A stretch of DNA of 64,000 nt from Aphis gossypii. Its lineage: Eukaryota; Arthropoda; Insecta; Hemiptera; Aphididae. Shown one piece after another: positions 12,664 through 26,880 of this stretch (positions are counted from its first letter, which is position 1; each line of letters starts with the position of its first letter). The stretch lies in the NCBI RefSeq assembly GCF_020184175.1, contig NC_065531.1:60528806-60592805 (forward strand), written 5' to 3'. A model generated the notes under the pieces. That model saw nothing but the letters and a program-made list of their open reading frames with translations, was not told the origin of the DNA and did no database searches. The position numbers were made by a program, and so were the translations under genes.

Positions 12664-12699
12664 CGACTGCAGACAACGACAATTATATTATATTATATA
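12664..12699 (-). promoter_or_regulatory. Possible core promoter of E1a (TATA-like plus initiator-like)
   Basis: On the minus strand TATATAAT begins at 12699 and GCAGTC has its A at 12668, 31 bases downstream, the expected TATA-to-start spacing. GCAGT is among the arthropod initiator words described in the literature. The leader would be about 33 nt. The competing reading is a splice acceptor TCTGCAG|T at the same place. Confidence 0.35.
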
Positions 12700-13510
12700 A
12701 TAAATGATAATAACGGCGTCGACGTGAGATGAAAAAACGCGAATTGTTTGAATATAGGACCGACGTGTGAACGGTACTCGCGAGGGCGGCTGCCGGCGAT
12801 GGTCAGAGACGACGCAAGTGCGACTGTTGCAGGTCGAGTGGAGTCGTCGGCTTGGCGTGACGGTTGCGTCCGGACTACTGCTGGTCGCGGGCGTCAAGCG
12901 CAAAGCATGGCGGCATACTGGCGGGCAAAACTCGACGAGCCCGCGCCTACGCCCGCCGCCGCCGCCGCCACCGTCGACGATCCGTGCCGCCGCACGCACG
13001 CGTCACCGGCCGCCTGGCCCCGAGCCCCGCCGACCGACGCCGATCACTCTTGACGTGCGGGCGACAGCGGTAGCGGTAAGCACGGCGCGCGGCGCTTTTG
13101 GGGCGGCCGCCTACCATATATTATAACGTCCCGGCCGCCGCCTCCTGTCCGCGTCGACGACGGATCTTCTTCTTCGCCGGTGGCAGGGTCCGCTCGCAGA
13201 CGCGAATAATTATAATTATTATTATCATCATCATCATCATCATCGTCATCGTCGTTGTTATCATTATATTATTGTCATCTGCCCCCGCGGATCGTCATAC
13301 CGTTATTCGTGGGCGCGCGAGTTTTATAACAAGTGGCCGCGCGACTGACCGAGAAATCGGACGTACGCGCAAAAGTCTCGGCACAGAGAGCATCGTAATG
13401 CGATTTCGATTTCTCCATCAGGTGTGTTTACCTATAGATACTTATTTGGATTGTTGTACGTCTGACCCGAAGTCTGGTAAACGGAGCCAACTTTTTTTTA
13501 AATGATTCGA
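12700..13510. promoter_or_regulatory. CpG-rich 5' region of E1a
   Basis: Directly upstream of E1a on the minus strand. Dense CpG and GCC/CCG runs at about 12930-13060, a trinucleotide ATC/GTC tract at 13224-13254, and CAGGTG (13419..13424) immediately followed by the forkhead-type core TGTTTAC (13425..13431). Open frames cover both strands at once, as expected of GC-rich noncoding DNA. A promoter or CpG-rich regulatory role is inferred. Confidence 0.45.
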
Positions 13511-16300
13511 CGAGCAGTGCAGCTGCGTTGATGTACGATATAATATAGTGGGCCAATTAATTCGTGACGAGATTGCAGCAGACCTTTTTATATATTATAG
13601 CTATATAAATATATAAATTGTACACGTCAAAACGTATACAAATATATTCATTTTACACCAAATGAACGACGTTGTTAATAATCACATTCGCATAATCAGC
13701 TGAGTGTTACAAAACGGTAAAAACTTCATGTTTATGGGAAATAAACAAGGAGCGAGGCCTTGCATAGAAACGGGAATTTTCGAAAAAATGAATCAAACGG
13801 TTTTATTCTATATACACACGTATATACGTAAAAAATGCGAAATGCGAATATAAGAATATTATTCGGTAAACAAGCGAATTGACGTCATATTTACTATTTA
13901 TGATGCCATCTTAAATTTAGGTACTCGTTAACGTTGCGTTTTAGATGATTTTTAACACAAAATGCGCTCAAATAAAAACAAATATGTTTTATACACTTCT
14001 ATGCGCTTATATATTTTACGCGAATAAAAAACGTTATGACTAGACATTTAAATGCGTGAAAAAAGTTGAAATCGGTCAACAGTCAACACTCGTTCGTTAT
14101 TGCAGTTTATAGGTAAAATAAACAGTTATGAATCAGAATAATCTGAATTCTAAATATAAATATAACAATAAGAGAATACCTAATGGATAATATAATGTTG
14201 ATGAGAGATGACTCACATAAGCTACAGTTCTGATTTTTGATTATTTAGGTATTCGTAGAAAAACAGCATTGTAAAAAAGATTCCGACGTTGACATATAGG
14301 TTGTATTTTTTTTTAATGGGTACATTTTGTCATCATCACCGTAGTGATTAAATTTGATAAGATTATTATTATCAGCAGAATGATTATCTATTGTCATAGA
14401 CCCGATTCTCGTTCACATTGAATACCTATTATATGGAATACAGTATATATCACGCAGGAAAAATTAATTATATAAAATGCTCTGAGTAATCTACGACTAA
14501 TTTCTGGATAATAAGAATTAAGAAGAATGATTAATAGGTACTATTAAAATATATATACGATTGTCCCAATTTCATCTCGTTTAACAGACGCATATAGAGG
14601 TGCGTTTAAAAAATGAAAAATGTTTTTACGTATGTAATATATTACATAATATAGTATGAATAATATTATATACATATATACATAATATATATTATATATA
14701 TTTGTCTATGTACGGGTTTTGTCCCTCAGGCGAGCAACTGTGCAATATAATGACGACGATCATAATAATAATAAATACGTGCGTATATACTGTCGGCTTA
14801 GGTCCGGGGAATATATAATATGATCCGGTGCGGACATTATAATAATAATATGTATAAATATAAATATCATAATACTTTTACTGACACGCGTGCTGCACGA
14901 GAGGAGACGCGGTGACGACTTTTTTCCTCGTAATATAATGTCGGCTAATGCAATTATATTAAAAACCTCCAACCGATATATATATATGTATATATTATAA
15001 ATATATATTATTTAATACGTTTTTGTATTAGAAGAAGACTCGCGTGTTCGTATTTGTGTGTGTATGGGCGTACGAGTGGGAGTGTATATACGGGAAAAAT
15101 CCCTTTTTACATATTATTATTTTGCGAGATCGTTGTCATGGACCGCGGTATCTGTCGCGGTGATCTCTAGGACGATTTCACTCCGCGTATATGTATACGA
15201 CACCGCCACAGTAATATACACGAAAGAGCGCGATCGGAGATAAAAACCGGATGTAAAAACTGTACGTCGTATACGTATCTATATGTATATACGAGCACAA
15301 ATGCACGTACAATATACCGCACAATGGGCGCGCACGACAATCATTCGGAAAATTGGACCTCTTTTATATGTGCAGTGTATGTACGTCGTATATAGTCGTC
15401 GTACACACATATATCTGTAGAAATACGTTAGGAGCACGGCGGCGATAGATATCTTTTTCGGTTTCCTTTTTTCCTTATTCAAAGACTATTTATATATATA
15501 TATATTCGAAGAATATAAAAAAATAAAACCACCCCGTAGAATCTATTAAATTAATTATATTATTATCGTCCGGGATACTAGTTATATACATTATACGTAA
15601 TATATACATCAAATATACCGGATGACGATGCGACAATTTAGTATCTGACCAAAGCTAAACCCGCTGCTGCAGCGTAATATATTATTATAGTCGAAACTAA
15701 TGGTAGCTAAACCATCACCTATATCAGTAATATATTTGATTCATAATTCATTTTTTTTTATATTGGAAACTCAAAAATATTTCATTGAATAGTGTTACGT
15801 AGTTGCATAAGGTATACATAAAATAATTTATAAAGATAGCGTGATGATGTGGTGATAATAAATGTATGCTAGTGACCCACATAAATGTAATAAACGATTA
15901 TTTAAATGAGTTGGTACCTAAATTATTAATATCCATAATTAAAAGTTCTTTTGAACTTTTTGTCAATATTATTTTTTGTACTTAAAACAAAAATCAAATA
16001 ACGTTTTATACATTATAAAAGACATTGTTTTCTTCGGCATATTAAGTAACAAAATATGTTATATACTTTTCATAATATAGTTACATTGATAAACTTTAAA
16101 TCATTTGTGGTAAAATACATCAATCGACAGTATCTGCACGCTTTGTATGTTTTCGATTCGCGATATAGCTATAGGTAGTATCAATCATTCAATTATAATA
16201 ATGTCATCGATTTATATAATGTCATATAATTTAACGACGACCGCAGCAGTGAAAATAATCGTATATTATATCCCTTTGGCCATTTACTTCTCGTTAACGT
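13511..16300. other. AT-rich noncoding stretch with a weak GC-richer middle
   Basis: Mostly AT-rich filler. 14700-15480 is somewhat richer in CpG but shows no exon with plausible splice sites. TATATA runs at about 14660-14700 and 14970-15010. No gene seen. Confidence 0.5.
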
Positions 16301-17840
16301 ACCCTAGCTATATATACACGTAATGTGCGCGCACCTATATAATATATTATTATATTTGTTATAATGTCTGTGCAGGAGGCGCAGTGAACTTAAAAAATAC
16401 GACCGCGGCCAATAACCCTTCCTCTTTTCGGAGGGTCTCCTCGTCGTCGTCGTCCGCTCGTACCCATAATAATAATAATATATTATAATACATATACACG
16501 GTTGTCCCCTCCTACCGTTTTGCATGCGTGCGCGAGTGCGCGCGTGTGTGTCTATATAAACGATTAATCGTTTTGTCAACCGTAAAACAAAATTATGCCG
16601 GTGTCGCGAGAGGGGTCGGCGGCGGGCCGGGCGGAAAGTACGCGGACGGGGCGATGATTCATGCGCGCGTATAATAATACCGTTGCCCGTCGCCGCTGCA
16701 CCCTTCTTTCGGCGGGATAGGACGTGCAGGAAACGTCGTCTCGTCATCGTCACTGACCCGACCGTCACGATGAGGCGTACAGTTTTTCTCCGGCACGACG
16801 GCGGCCGCCGAGGTGAAAAGAATGAGCGTGGTGACTCGATGACGACGGATCTCTGGTCGAACCGAGACTCTCGAAAAGCGCAGCATTGAATTGGGCGACG
16901 GCGGTTGAAAGGGATTTTTTGGGGGGAGAGGCGATTAATTGTCGGAAAAGGTGCGCGTTATTAATCACGACGACGACGACGACGATGATGGCGTAGGCAG
17001 AGACGGTGACAGCGGTGACGAGGAGCCGACGAAAGAGCGCGCGTGAAAAAAGGATAATACAATATAATTCCTTGTCGTCATACGGCAACGGTACAACTGT
17101 CGTACTTATATATATATATACATATATATATAAAAGAAAACTGTTTGGCGAAAAACCGACTACGAATTTCGTTGGCGATATTAATTCGATGCGAAGCGTA
17201 GGCGAACAACAAAAACCGTCTCTCTCACCTCGTGTCGACGTTGTATCATTATATTATAATATACGTAATAAATATTATTACTCGTCACCATTCATCATCG
17301 TCGGTCGCGACCGCAACAACAACAATAATAATGACGATAATAATAATATTTCGAAACCGTTGCGCCGACGCCCGCGCGATGTGTCGTGTATAATAATATA
17401 GTATATATACACACAATTTTATTATTATTATTATTATAAATTATAATATTCAAAACGACTCGAAGGAAAAGCGGCTGCGGCGTGCAGGCCGAGAGGAGGT
17501 GGTGCAGAATATAGGTTTATATTCGCGTGAAAGGAAAACACCGCGAAATAAATGCAGATTAAAACGTATAATATATATAAAACACACGGTGTTATTATGA
17601 GGTTGGATCTGATGGATGGGCGAGGTGGGAGGTATCGCCACCGGAAGTGGTTTTCGTTAATAAAAGATGGATATTTATGCGCCGAAACGCCGCTGTATAT
17701 ATACGTATATAGTATGTATATATATAGGTATAATATACATGTATACGCGTGCCGTTTCGCGTCAGCCCGTTTTGCGAAGAAGGTTAGGTATATAGTACCG
17801 TATAGTAATAATATTATACCATAACCAGATAGATGGTATG
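16301..17840. other. CpG-rich patch with trinucleotide repeats
   Basis: Dense CpG, a (CGA)n run at 16968-16989, AAC/AAT runs at about 17310-17350 and an (ATT)n run at about 17420-17437. Overlapping arginine-rich frames occur on both strands with no recognisable domain. Could be a distal promoter or enhancer. I see no protein gene. Confidence 0.35.
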
Positions 17841-20800
17841 CACGGAAACAATAATGTAAATAAAGGTCGAACCGAGTGTATACGTATATACGTATTATAT
17901 ATATCTATGTACCATCATGCCGCGTGCTTTTTGTTATGTATATATTATATGATGGGCAAAATAAACACGCGGACGCAAAAACTTTGTTGTTTTATTACTG
18001 CCGGATTTATTACGATGTATATAATTTATACATATATATTACATGCGAGATATCCAATTGCTCTGATATTATAATAATAATTATTATTATTATGTCTAAG
18101 CGAGACCTGCTCCGCGAGAGCGTCTCTATCCCTCGGGGATTTTAAGCCCCCGCGGATGTAGGTATACGTGTCCGCGCTTTCCACGCCGGACTTTCTCTTA
18201 ATATTCCAAACGCGCTGCAGTCTGCAGGTTGAGACGCTGTGTACAAATGTATTATTATAATAATATAGTCCAGTAACAGCTTATATAGCCCTTTCTACGA
18301 TACTTATATTCTTATTCCAGAAAAAAAGGTTTTTTTTTGGGGCTCAAAATTCGATGACTGTATTACTATATATTATTGTACAAACTACAGCAGCAAAGGC
18401 TCGCAAATATTTTTTTGGTGGTAGAGTGAATTTACCGCGTAATAGGTAATTGTTATGACAAATCAGCCAGGATATCTTGTATATGATATTGATATATACC
18501 GACTATATAGGAACAGTAACTGCGTAGGTACGTTTTTCTGTAGTCCGTCGTCAAAAATGTAAAACGACTCGCGGCGGTATCCTTTCGAATTTAAAACAAA
18601 CGATAACGAACTGCGGAAAAAAATGATAAAAAATACATAATATACATTATACATGTATATCTCGACCGCGGTTGAAATCAAATAAATCGCGTGGACAAAA
18701 ACGAAAACCTTCCACCGCACTAATAACACGCGCAGTTAAATATAAATACGTTTTTTTTATACAATTTTTGATTGAAATTACATATTAAATTTCTCGTCAC
18801 ATTTAGATTCTTCAAATCCTTTGATCGTATAGTTTTCTAGTGTAGCCATACAATCATCGGCGAAATGTTATGTGCGAAAAAAAATATTTAAAAGAAATAA
18901 GAGTGCTGCAAGACATGCAATATGCAAAAAGTAGGGAATAAATGAAAAGGAAACGAGCGCTTCATTTGGTTGTATGCATATATTTTTTTTTGAATAGGTA
19001 AAACAAAGGCGTCAAAGCTATGGTTGAGATTTGGCGGACATCGCACAAAAGATACCTTGATTGCACAACCCTAGGGCGATCGAGTCTTGGTATATATAAA
19101 CATTTTTTTAATCCCGCAATTTGCCTTTTGTGGCGTACACGTTGCCGTCGTCGTCGTATCCACGTTTATTAATTTCGCGAACATATTATAATAAAAGAAA
19201 AATATACTCGAGAAAAAACAAGAATATCGGAGAGGAAGGGAAACAAGAACTAAACCACGTCGATCGATAAAATTAATAATTATAATAATATATACGCTTT
19301 TTCCTTTCGGTGTTCGCGCGGCGGCAGATGAACTGTTTTAATTTTTTGACTGGCGTGGTATGCAAATGTTGTATCAACGTGCCGTCGAGGAAATCCTTTG
19401 AATAAACCGAAGACCCCTTTTTATTTCTTACAATTCGTTTACCTTTATATATGTATACATTGTATATATATATTTACAAATATACAAAACGAACAACTCG
19501 AACAAGATGAACGGTGTGTGCGACCGTTAAATTATAATATTGTGTGTAATAATAATAATATAATATGTATAAAATGGGGAGACGTGCCACCCTGGCAAGG
19601 AGATAAGGTGTATTGGCCCATAGTCATTTCCGCGGCAAAGACCATATTATATATAATATATATCATATATATATATATATAAATCTGATACAAGGCGGGC
19701 ATCTCTTCTTAGGTTTTTTATTATTATTATTTTGCCCCGCACACAACGCGCGCTATGTTGTTTTTTCGATGGCTCTCCTCTGCTGCAGCTCCCGCGTCGT
19801 CTCATCCCTCCGACGCGCGCTCACCTCCCCCGCCGTTACGACGTGTGTTGTATATCTGACCTAAAACAACGGTTTTTTTCCTGTTCCTGCTTTCTTCGCC
19901 CACGCCCGCTACCGCCACCGCCAGGGGACGTTTGCCGATATACGCACAGATTCACGTCCCACGAGACTTTATAGCCCGTGGCCGTCACGTCTAACACGGT
20001 TATTTTTATCGTCCGATTTCACCAGCGGACCATTTTTCTTCATTTTATCTCAACGGACGTTCAATTTTGAACTTTGCTATTTTTTTTTTTGCATCCGTTC
20101 CATTTTTATTTATGTGAACGGTCGCTGCTGTACACACGAACTCACTCATACGAAGACGCCACTGCAGTGCGCTATCGGCTTTGCCGTCGCCATAACGGTT
20201 ATACGACAATATACACGCGGCAGCGACGCTTTATAGCGTACCGCACCGTAAACCGTTTTCCCGGAGGCGTTAAAATCGTCGACATTCACCCTCCCCCCCT
20301 TCCACCGCTAACTATACCACACGAATTACACCACTGTCTCTTCCTGAGCCGAAGACACCAAGAAATTGCGTAACTACATGATATAGTATATTATATTTAA
20401 TAGAAGTTTTCACGGAATTTGATTTTTGACGTTACGGATTTGCACAGTACGGAAATGAGGTATTCGAGAACAATGTAGTATATTATATTATAAAATATTT
20501 AAACAATATATTAAGTCGGACCGAAAGTAAAAATAACTAGTAATCGGTATAATCTGTTTGGGAAAATAGAGAGGAACATCAATTATATGTTATTTAAGTA
20601 AAAAAGGTATATATAATATTATATATATTATATAGCTCCTACAATGCACATCCGTGACGCAACCGTCAACCATCATATATGTATATAATAGATATACTAT
20701 ACCCGAGTGCCGTATTGCGGGACACTATAACAATGCCAGGGCAAAATAAATATACACACCGCGTGATAGTAACGGTGGCGAAGAGAGAGTTTTTAAAAGT

Positions 20801-22860
20801 GTCGTCTTTTCTGGGGTAAACAGCAGGTCCGAAAGGAAAACTAAAGTGTTTTTACTTTTATACGCTACCCGCCACCACCGTATCGCGCGCCCACCGAAAA
20901 AGCCTTTGCCGGACTCAGCGGCGACGGTGATGGCAGCAGCTTCTGTCCTGAAGCATACTGCGCTGCTATTGTTCCCCTCCGGAAAACACGGAATGTCAAT
21001 ATACCTTTTATTCTGTGTACACACCCCCACAGTCAAAGCCTGCACCGGGCCCGGAGACTTTATCAAAACAATATTTTCTTAATAAACAATATTTTTTTCT
21101 CTACTCTCATTGTATACATTATTATATACCCTTATTCTTTGTCTGTCCCGAAAACGACGATGAAGACCACTGCAACAACCAAAAATGAAAATAAAAATCC
21201 ACCCATCAACGATGTCAAAAAATGCATTGGCGATTTTGATTTTATCTATGCGATAGCAACCGCCGTCATATTAGCGTTAACGAATAAGGGTTGCAGAATT
21301 TTTGTTTTAATATTTATTTTGGAAAATTATAGGTACAGGATGCTGGATAATTTACCAAGTATGCTTACTTACTATACTATTTATTTTAATAACGAATATA
21401 TTCAAGCTCTGATTTTTGGAATTTTTTAATATGTTTATAAAGATTTTATTTCAAAATTCTTAAGATTCGAATTTTGATTTTGATATATGTCAACTTTTTA
21501 AGAAATATTATCCGTTTGTTAATTTACAATATAAAGGAGTGAGTTCATTTTAAAAACAGAAATTTCTATCTCTAAGGAATACCTACTCTTTATAAGTATG
21601 ATATAAAAAATCTTAAGAATTAGAAAATATGGTTATTATGCAAATATCAATATTTCAAACCTCAGAAGTTGTCGAAAGAAAGTTGTAGATAAAGAAGATA
21701 AGCAAGTCAGATGAATATTCATCTTGTATAAAATAAGAATAAATCAATTATTATTTATAATGTGAACATTTAACGTTCCGTGATTAGCGATCACTGTTTG
21801 AAAAACCTTGTAACAAACCAGTATAGTCATTATTATTATTATTATTATTATTATTAATCTATCGACACAGACTATATCGTGTTCCATATATATTATGTAC
21901 CTACTAAAATGGTTTTTTTTCTGTCAAAAAATGTAATCTTTAAAATGTTAATTATTATTGACTCACTGCGGTGTTTAATATTCTTTTTCTTTATCATATT
22001 TACACATTAATATATTTTAATTAGGTTTTCTTAAAAGAGATTACGACCTATGACTCAACAGCTAAAGCTGCCAAATATGTCTATTAACTTACAAAATATT
22101 GTGATCCACCTTCTTTGTTTAAAAAAACCTTTCGTTAAAAAATGCTGTACACTTATGTTCGTATACCCATATAGATAACAAAATAATTAATCATAATAGA
22201 CATCTAATGATAAATAAGCAAAGAATCATATTGTATGTATATGTATTCATAACAATAAGAGCTCGAAATAAGTCATGTAAAATAATGATAATCAGCGTAT
22301 GAAAATATGTATATTTGAACAGCTATAAAGATTGTGGACAACTAATTAACGGCCAATCGTCATAATTGTTTTAGTTTATAATATAATATTAATTAACGAT
22401 TAATAAAGTATAACTGTAGGAGATAAACAATTTACTTTCAAACGTTTATTTTATTTCAACTACATGAATAATTATTAAACTGCAATTAAAAGCTGTAATA
22501 TCTAATATTCTTTTAAAAAAACGCTCAAAAACCACCAATAAATTGTTCATGAAATCTATACCTAATACAGTGATACCTACAATTATTTATAATTTAGTTT
22601 AAAAAAATAGCACAATATGATATTCGTATATTTATAAAATATACATTTGGTATATATGATTATAGCATATTGTATTATACCTATATACATATATATAAAT
22701 ATTAATTGTTATTATTATGAGGCTCTGTATAATAATATATATTTTATATTTACATTTGTAACTTTTTACGAAAAAACAACAAACACTGTTTTTAGCAGCG
22801 TTGACTACTGAAACGCCCTTTTCACAACACTGTACAATACTTTGATGCGACGCTTTTGTG
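17841..22860. other. Mixed noncoding sequence
   Basis: Alternates AT-rich DNA with modest CpG-rich spots (about 18100-18240, 19730-20360 and 20840-21060). Contains a perfect (ATT)9 microsatellite. The open frames are short, pyrimidine-rich or AT-biased and carry no motif I can defend. Confidence 0.45.
21829..21855. repeat. (ATT)9 microsatellite
   Basis: Nine perfect ATT units. Confidence 0.95.
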
Positions 22861-24240
22861 AGGGCTCTCAAAATAAATCATGCACATAATAATATATATA
22901 CTTATATAACAATATATTTAACATCGAGATAACGACTGCAACGGAGGCATTTATTTCACACGTATAGCCGCCGCGGCCGCCCTCTTGTTTGTCATCAGGT
23001 GAACAGTTGGCGTTTCCTACAGCGGTGTACCGCTCCGCACTAAGGACCACATTGGAAAGGTATATACTCAGCGGTGGTGTTGTTTTTAAGATCCCCTAAA
23101 AGTAAAAGAAAGTACCGGAGGTAGTTGTATTATACGCGCGTGCAGCAGGGTGCAGACAGCTGTGTCAACAGTAGAATTTTCCAGGACGGCAAATTAAGAT
23201 GAGATAAATTTTCTTCGTTTTGACGTCACTAAAAATACAACGGCCGTGAACCACATGAGCATATAATTTGGAATTTTGCGGTTTTCAATGCTTGTCCGAC
23301 CACTCTAATGTACATATACAAATTAATTATTTATGAATATATATCATCGCGATATACTTATACCTATTATACCAGTGTGTAATAATTTATTCGATTATCG
23401 AATTGTCCAGAAATGCTAATAGTAGCAGGATACAAGTGAGGACTGAGGGTAGTAGATGAGATTAAAAACGCACTGTGACGGATTTACGGCAAATGTCAGA
23501 GTAATATTTTTATATAATATAATATGTGTATATGTATAGAGAGAAAGCGAATGAGAGACAAGCGAACTGTCCTGTGACAAACACATTGCCACTGTATTGC
23601 AGTGGCGGTGGTAAAATGGGTGTATTTTTTGGTGTGCGGCCTCGGCGGGGGCAGACACCGGTGTGTGTGGTGTACAGTAATCATAACTCAGACCACTACT
23701 GCGGGACAGCGAGCTGGTCTGCTTTTTGCCCGATGCCGTTATGTGATATGAAATATATCAGTAACAGATTTTTACACCCACTGGGACTCCATAAATTATG
23801 TGATGTGTACACGTACAAAAAGCGGGCGGTTGCGTTGTTTTTTTCAGCGGCAACGGCGTGTGTGTGAAAAAAAAAAAAATGAAAAAAGATTACCGGTGAT
23901 GTTGGTATAGGAAAAAAATCCTTTTTTAATTTATATATAATTTTTTACACAACAGCAGCCGTGTGCTGCGTGAATACAAAATACAAATAATGATAATAAA
24001 AAAAAGTGTTTTGCCGGCGGTTTTTTTTCGCATTTTTAACACCGGCAATAGTAGTCCCGGAGGACTGTTTGCAAAACAATTTAATAACATTTGTATTTTC
24101 GCCCCCCGTTCGCCCGCCGCAACGAAACAATAGGAAGACGCGCGACGAGTGGCGTCGTCGTTTCCTACTGTTTTTAACTATAGCTAGGTAGGTATACACT
24201 ATACACATGAAACGCATGGTACACAGAACTCACGAAATAT
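22861..24240. other. CpG-moderate noncoding stretch with paired E-boxes
   Basis: CAGGTG (22996..23001) and CAGTTG (23004..23009) lie three bases apart, beside a GCCGCGGCCGCC patch at about 22967-22980. A short hairpin GCCACTG/CAGTGGC (23588..23594 and 23600..23606) is present. The open frame at 23526-23867 has no domain I recognise. Confidence 0.35.
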
Positions 24241-24786
24241 GTTTTTTTATGTTTGTTTTTAACGGAATAAATTTCAACTTAATATAATATATTATGTATA
24301 CATACCCTAGTAAGTTGTTCGGTGTATGTTTATTTTTTTAATTTACGGAGTTCTTTTGTCGTAATTTATTTTCATTACATTTCAATCGCTGCGATATACA
24401 TACAATATACAAATATTATGTTTACCCTTCTCAGTAAAGAATTTTTCCTTATCGCACAACTCAATTATAATCTTAATAATAATAGTAATAATAATTATTG
24501 TTATAATGTTACCCGTCGATATTAGGTACTGAACACACGCGCGAGGCAGTCGGTCGTCTCGGAAACGATGATTTTCCGGAGCGGACTGATGCCATCACCG
24601 AGGATATTTGATTAATTTTACCCTATTATTATTATTATTATTTTTTTTTTAAACTTTCGAGTAATACCTTGGAGCCAATGAAAATCACGTCTCATAGCTA
24701 CTGAGGAATGTTGTACAATATTAATATTGCGTCCGCCCCGTCCGCGCACCATCATATTCTCTCGAAGAAGGATTTTCTTTCAAATT

Positions 24787-24806
24787 AAAAAAAAAAAAAA
24801 AAAAAA
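24787..24806. repeat. Poly-A tract
   Basis: Twenty consecutive A. No element that would mark it as a retroposon tail is visible upstream. Confidence 0.9.
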
Positions 24807-24860
24807 GAGTATATACACTATCAGAAAATCTCGGGGCGCTGGCATGCCAAAGATACTTAC

Positions 24861-24903
24861 GTGCGTATTTATTGTCAAACTTATTGCAAAAATTACAGTA
24901 CAT
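24861..24903 (-). CDS. Weak candidate third first exon E1c (14 codons plus one base)
   Basis: ATG at 24903..24901 opens MYCNFCNKFDNKYA plus one base C, followed by a donor CAC|GTAAGT (24860..24855). The last bases (GCAC|GTAAGT), the phase, the Met-Tyr start and the Tyr-Ala end all match E1b. The surrounding DNA is AT-rich and further in-frame ATGs lie upstream (for example 24957..24955), so chance is a serious alternative. A TATAAA just upstream of the ATG is too close to act as its TATA box. Treat as a hypothesis. Confidence 0.18.
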
Positions 24904-25027
24904 AGTATATTTTATATACATTGTATAAAAGTATAAAACAGCTGTATATAGATGCATATTGTATTATATTATATATAAAAAGAATAGTTTCTTATATTGT
25001 GGAATAAAACTGCATCAGAATGATACG

Positions 25028-25044
25028 TTTTTTTTTTTTTTTTT
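25028..25044. repeat. Poly-T tract
   Basis: Seventeen consecutive T on the plus strand. Confidence 0.9.
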
Positions 25045-25099
25045 AATTAAAATGTCCCGATTTTTATTTACCGAAATTAATTATTAATTTATTTTTCGT

Positions 25100-25960
25100 T
25101 CATTTTTCGTCCCATTGTTATTTGTGATTATTTATCAGCGGATATTTTTTTTCGAAATAATGTATACGTTGTCGCCGCACATTTGGCTCTACCGCCGCGA
25201 CTATACCATCACCGACGGCGCCACCGCCACAGCCTCCGAATTCTCACGCGCGCGTTTGTGGATCTCAATTAGCGCGGAAAATTCAAATTTTTTTTCTCGG
25301 TTCGTATAATAATTAACAGCCCCTCACCACTATTATGTTATTATTATGTTATGCCTATACGGGCAGCGCGATGACGGTCGTATATAGTTGTCGTCGTCGT
25401 CGTCGTCGTATATATCACATTGTCGCCACGCCAATTATACACGGATCGGTGTGCATTCTGCGGGATTTTATTTCCGATCGTTAATACAATGTGTACAACG
25501 ACGGCGATGACGGTGAGCGTATACACACGGCTAAAAATATAATGATAATCATAATAATATACACTGTAGTAACAATAATAACAATAATAATAATCGGCGC
25601 GGGGGATGGCGAAAAGTTCCTTCGGGGAATATTATTCACTGTACATTATACGCGGCGCATTTTCTCAAGCAGTTTTTAACTACACTCCGTGCTAGCTATG
25701 CGCGCTATGTATATACTTATTATTAAAATGTATACATAACCATTACGCGTCATTTAATCGAATGGGCTAAATCCCGCGCGCGCCCCTTCGTCGACCGACA
25801 ACGTAATTAATACGCGCGCGACATCAGCAGCCGCCGCCGTCGCGGGCCCACTTTTATTATTCGAATCCCTGAGTGCTATATGGGGGTCGATTTTTACCGA
25901 TTTTCACTGCTTACAGTGACTATATTATTATAGTAGTAATAATATAGTGTACGCAGCCGT
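25100..25960. other. CpG-rich patch
   Basis: CpG-dense with a (GTC)n tract at 25390-25409, ATA/ATC runs at about 25540-25595 and a GCCGCCGCCGTCGCGGGCCC patch at about 25832-25851. TAATTAAT occurs at about 25803-25811. No supported gene. Confidence 0.35.
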
Positions 25961-26880
25961 CGTTAAAAGTTATCGCACTTATTTTCTCGTTTAAAATGTT
26001 TAAATTTTAGAATCGATAGAGTTTCAATGTGTAATAATACATATATATTATAGTTAATATTCCGAATAATATTTTGAATCCTCAAACACTTGTTAAAAAT
26101 GTTCCGAATTTTCGTTCAATCATGAAAATTGTCGGAGACAGTCCGATATACGTGACCTATAAATATATATTTTTGGCCTAAACATATAATACGCTGAAAA
26201 CATTAGAACAAAAATTTCTTAAAATTGAATCTTATTGGTTTAAAATACTTATTATAGTTTTCCTGTATAGTAGGTGTGAACGTATTCGTGTTTATTTAGT
26301 AATGATAGAAATTATTATTTTACAAAGTTGGAATTATTAATTTATTTTGAATTATCATCAAAATGGTTTTTTTTTATATCACGGTTTTTAACTATGCAAA
26401 AATCTATAACTAATTATAAACTATTACTAACCAATGTATATATACATTTTTTTATGATTTAAAAATTTTAATAATATCAGTGTAGAATAGTTCCATATGA
26501 CAAATTATATAGATAAAGCAGGTACAGCAATAGCATAAAAGTTGATTTGAAGGACGAATATGAGACCGTCACCAGATTATCAATTAAATTACATTCGCGG
26601 TTTTTTTTGTTTTGATTTAACACTTTAACACTGCAGATTAAATGAAAACGAATTAAATTAATAACAAAATGTCACTTACACGTCATTTCTAGCATATATA
26701 TTGGAATCAAAAATACTATGCTACGGTTGCAGCAGTATTGCGATGTTCGCGTAACCACTCTTATAATATATAAGTATAATATTATTATACACATTAAAGG
26801 AATCGAATTTCAAACGCCAACCGACAAGACCCGCAAATCCAATATCGATATATAATACTAACTGCCGGTGGTTTCGGAAC
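25961..26880. other. AT-rich noncoding stretch
   Basis: AT-rich, poor in CpG, with no notable motif or frame. A GTAAGT-like minus-strand site (26674-26679) follows only a two-codon ATG frame and is not convincing. Confidence 0.5.
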
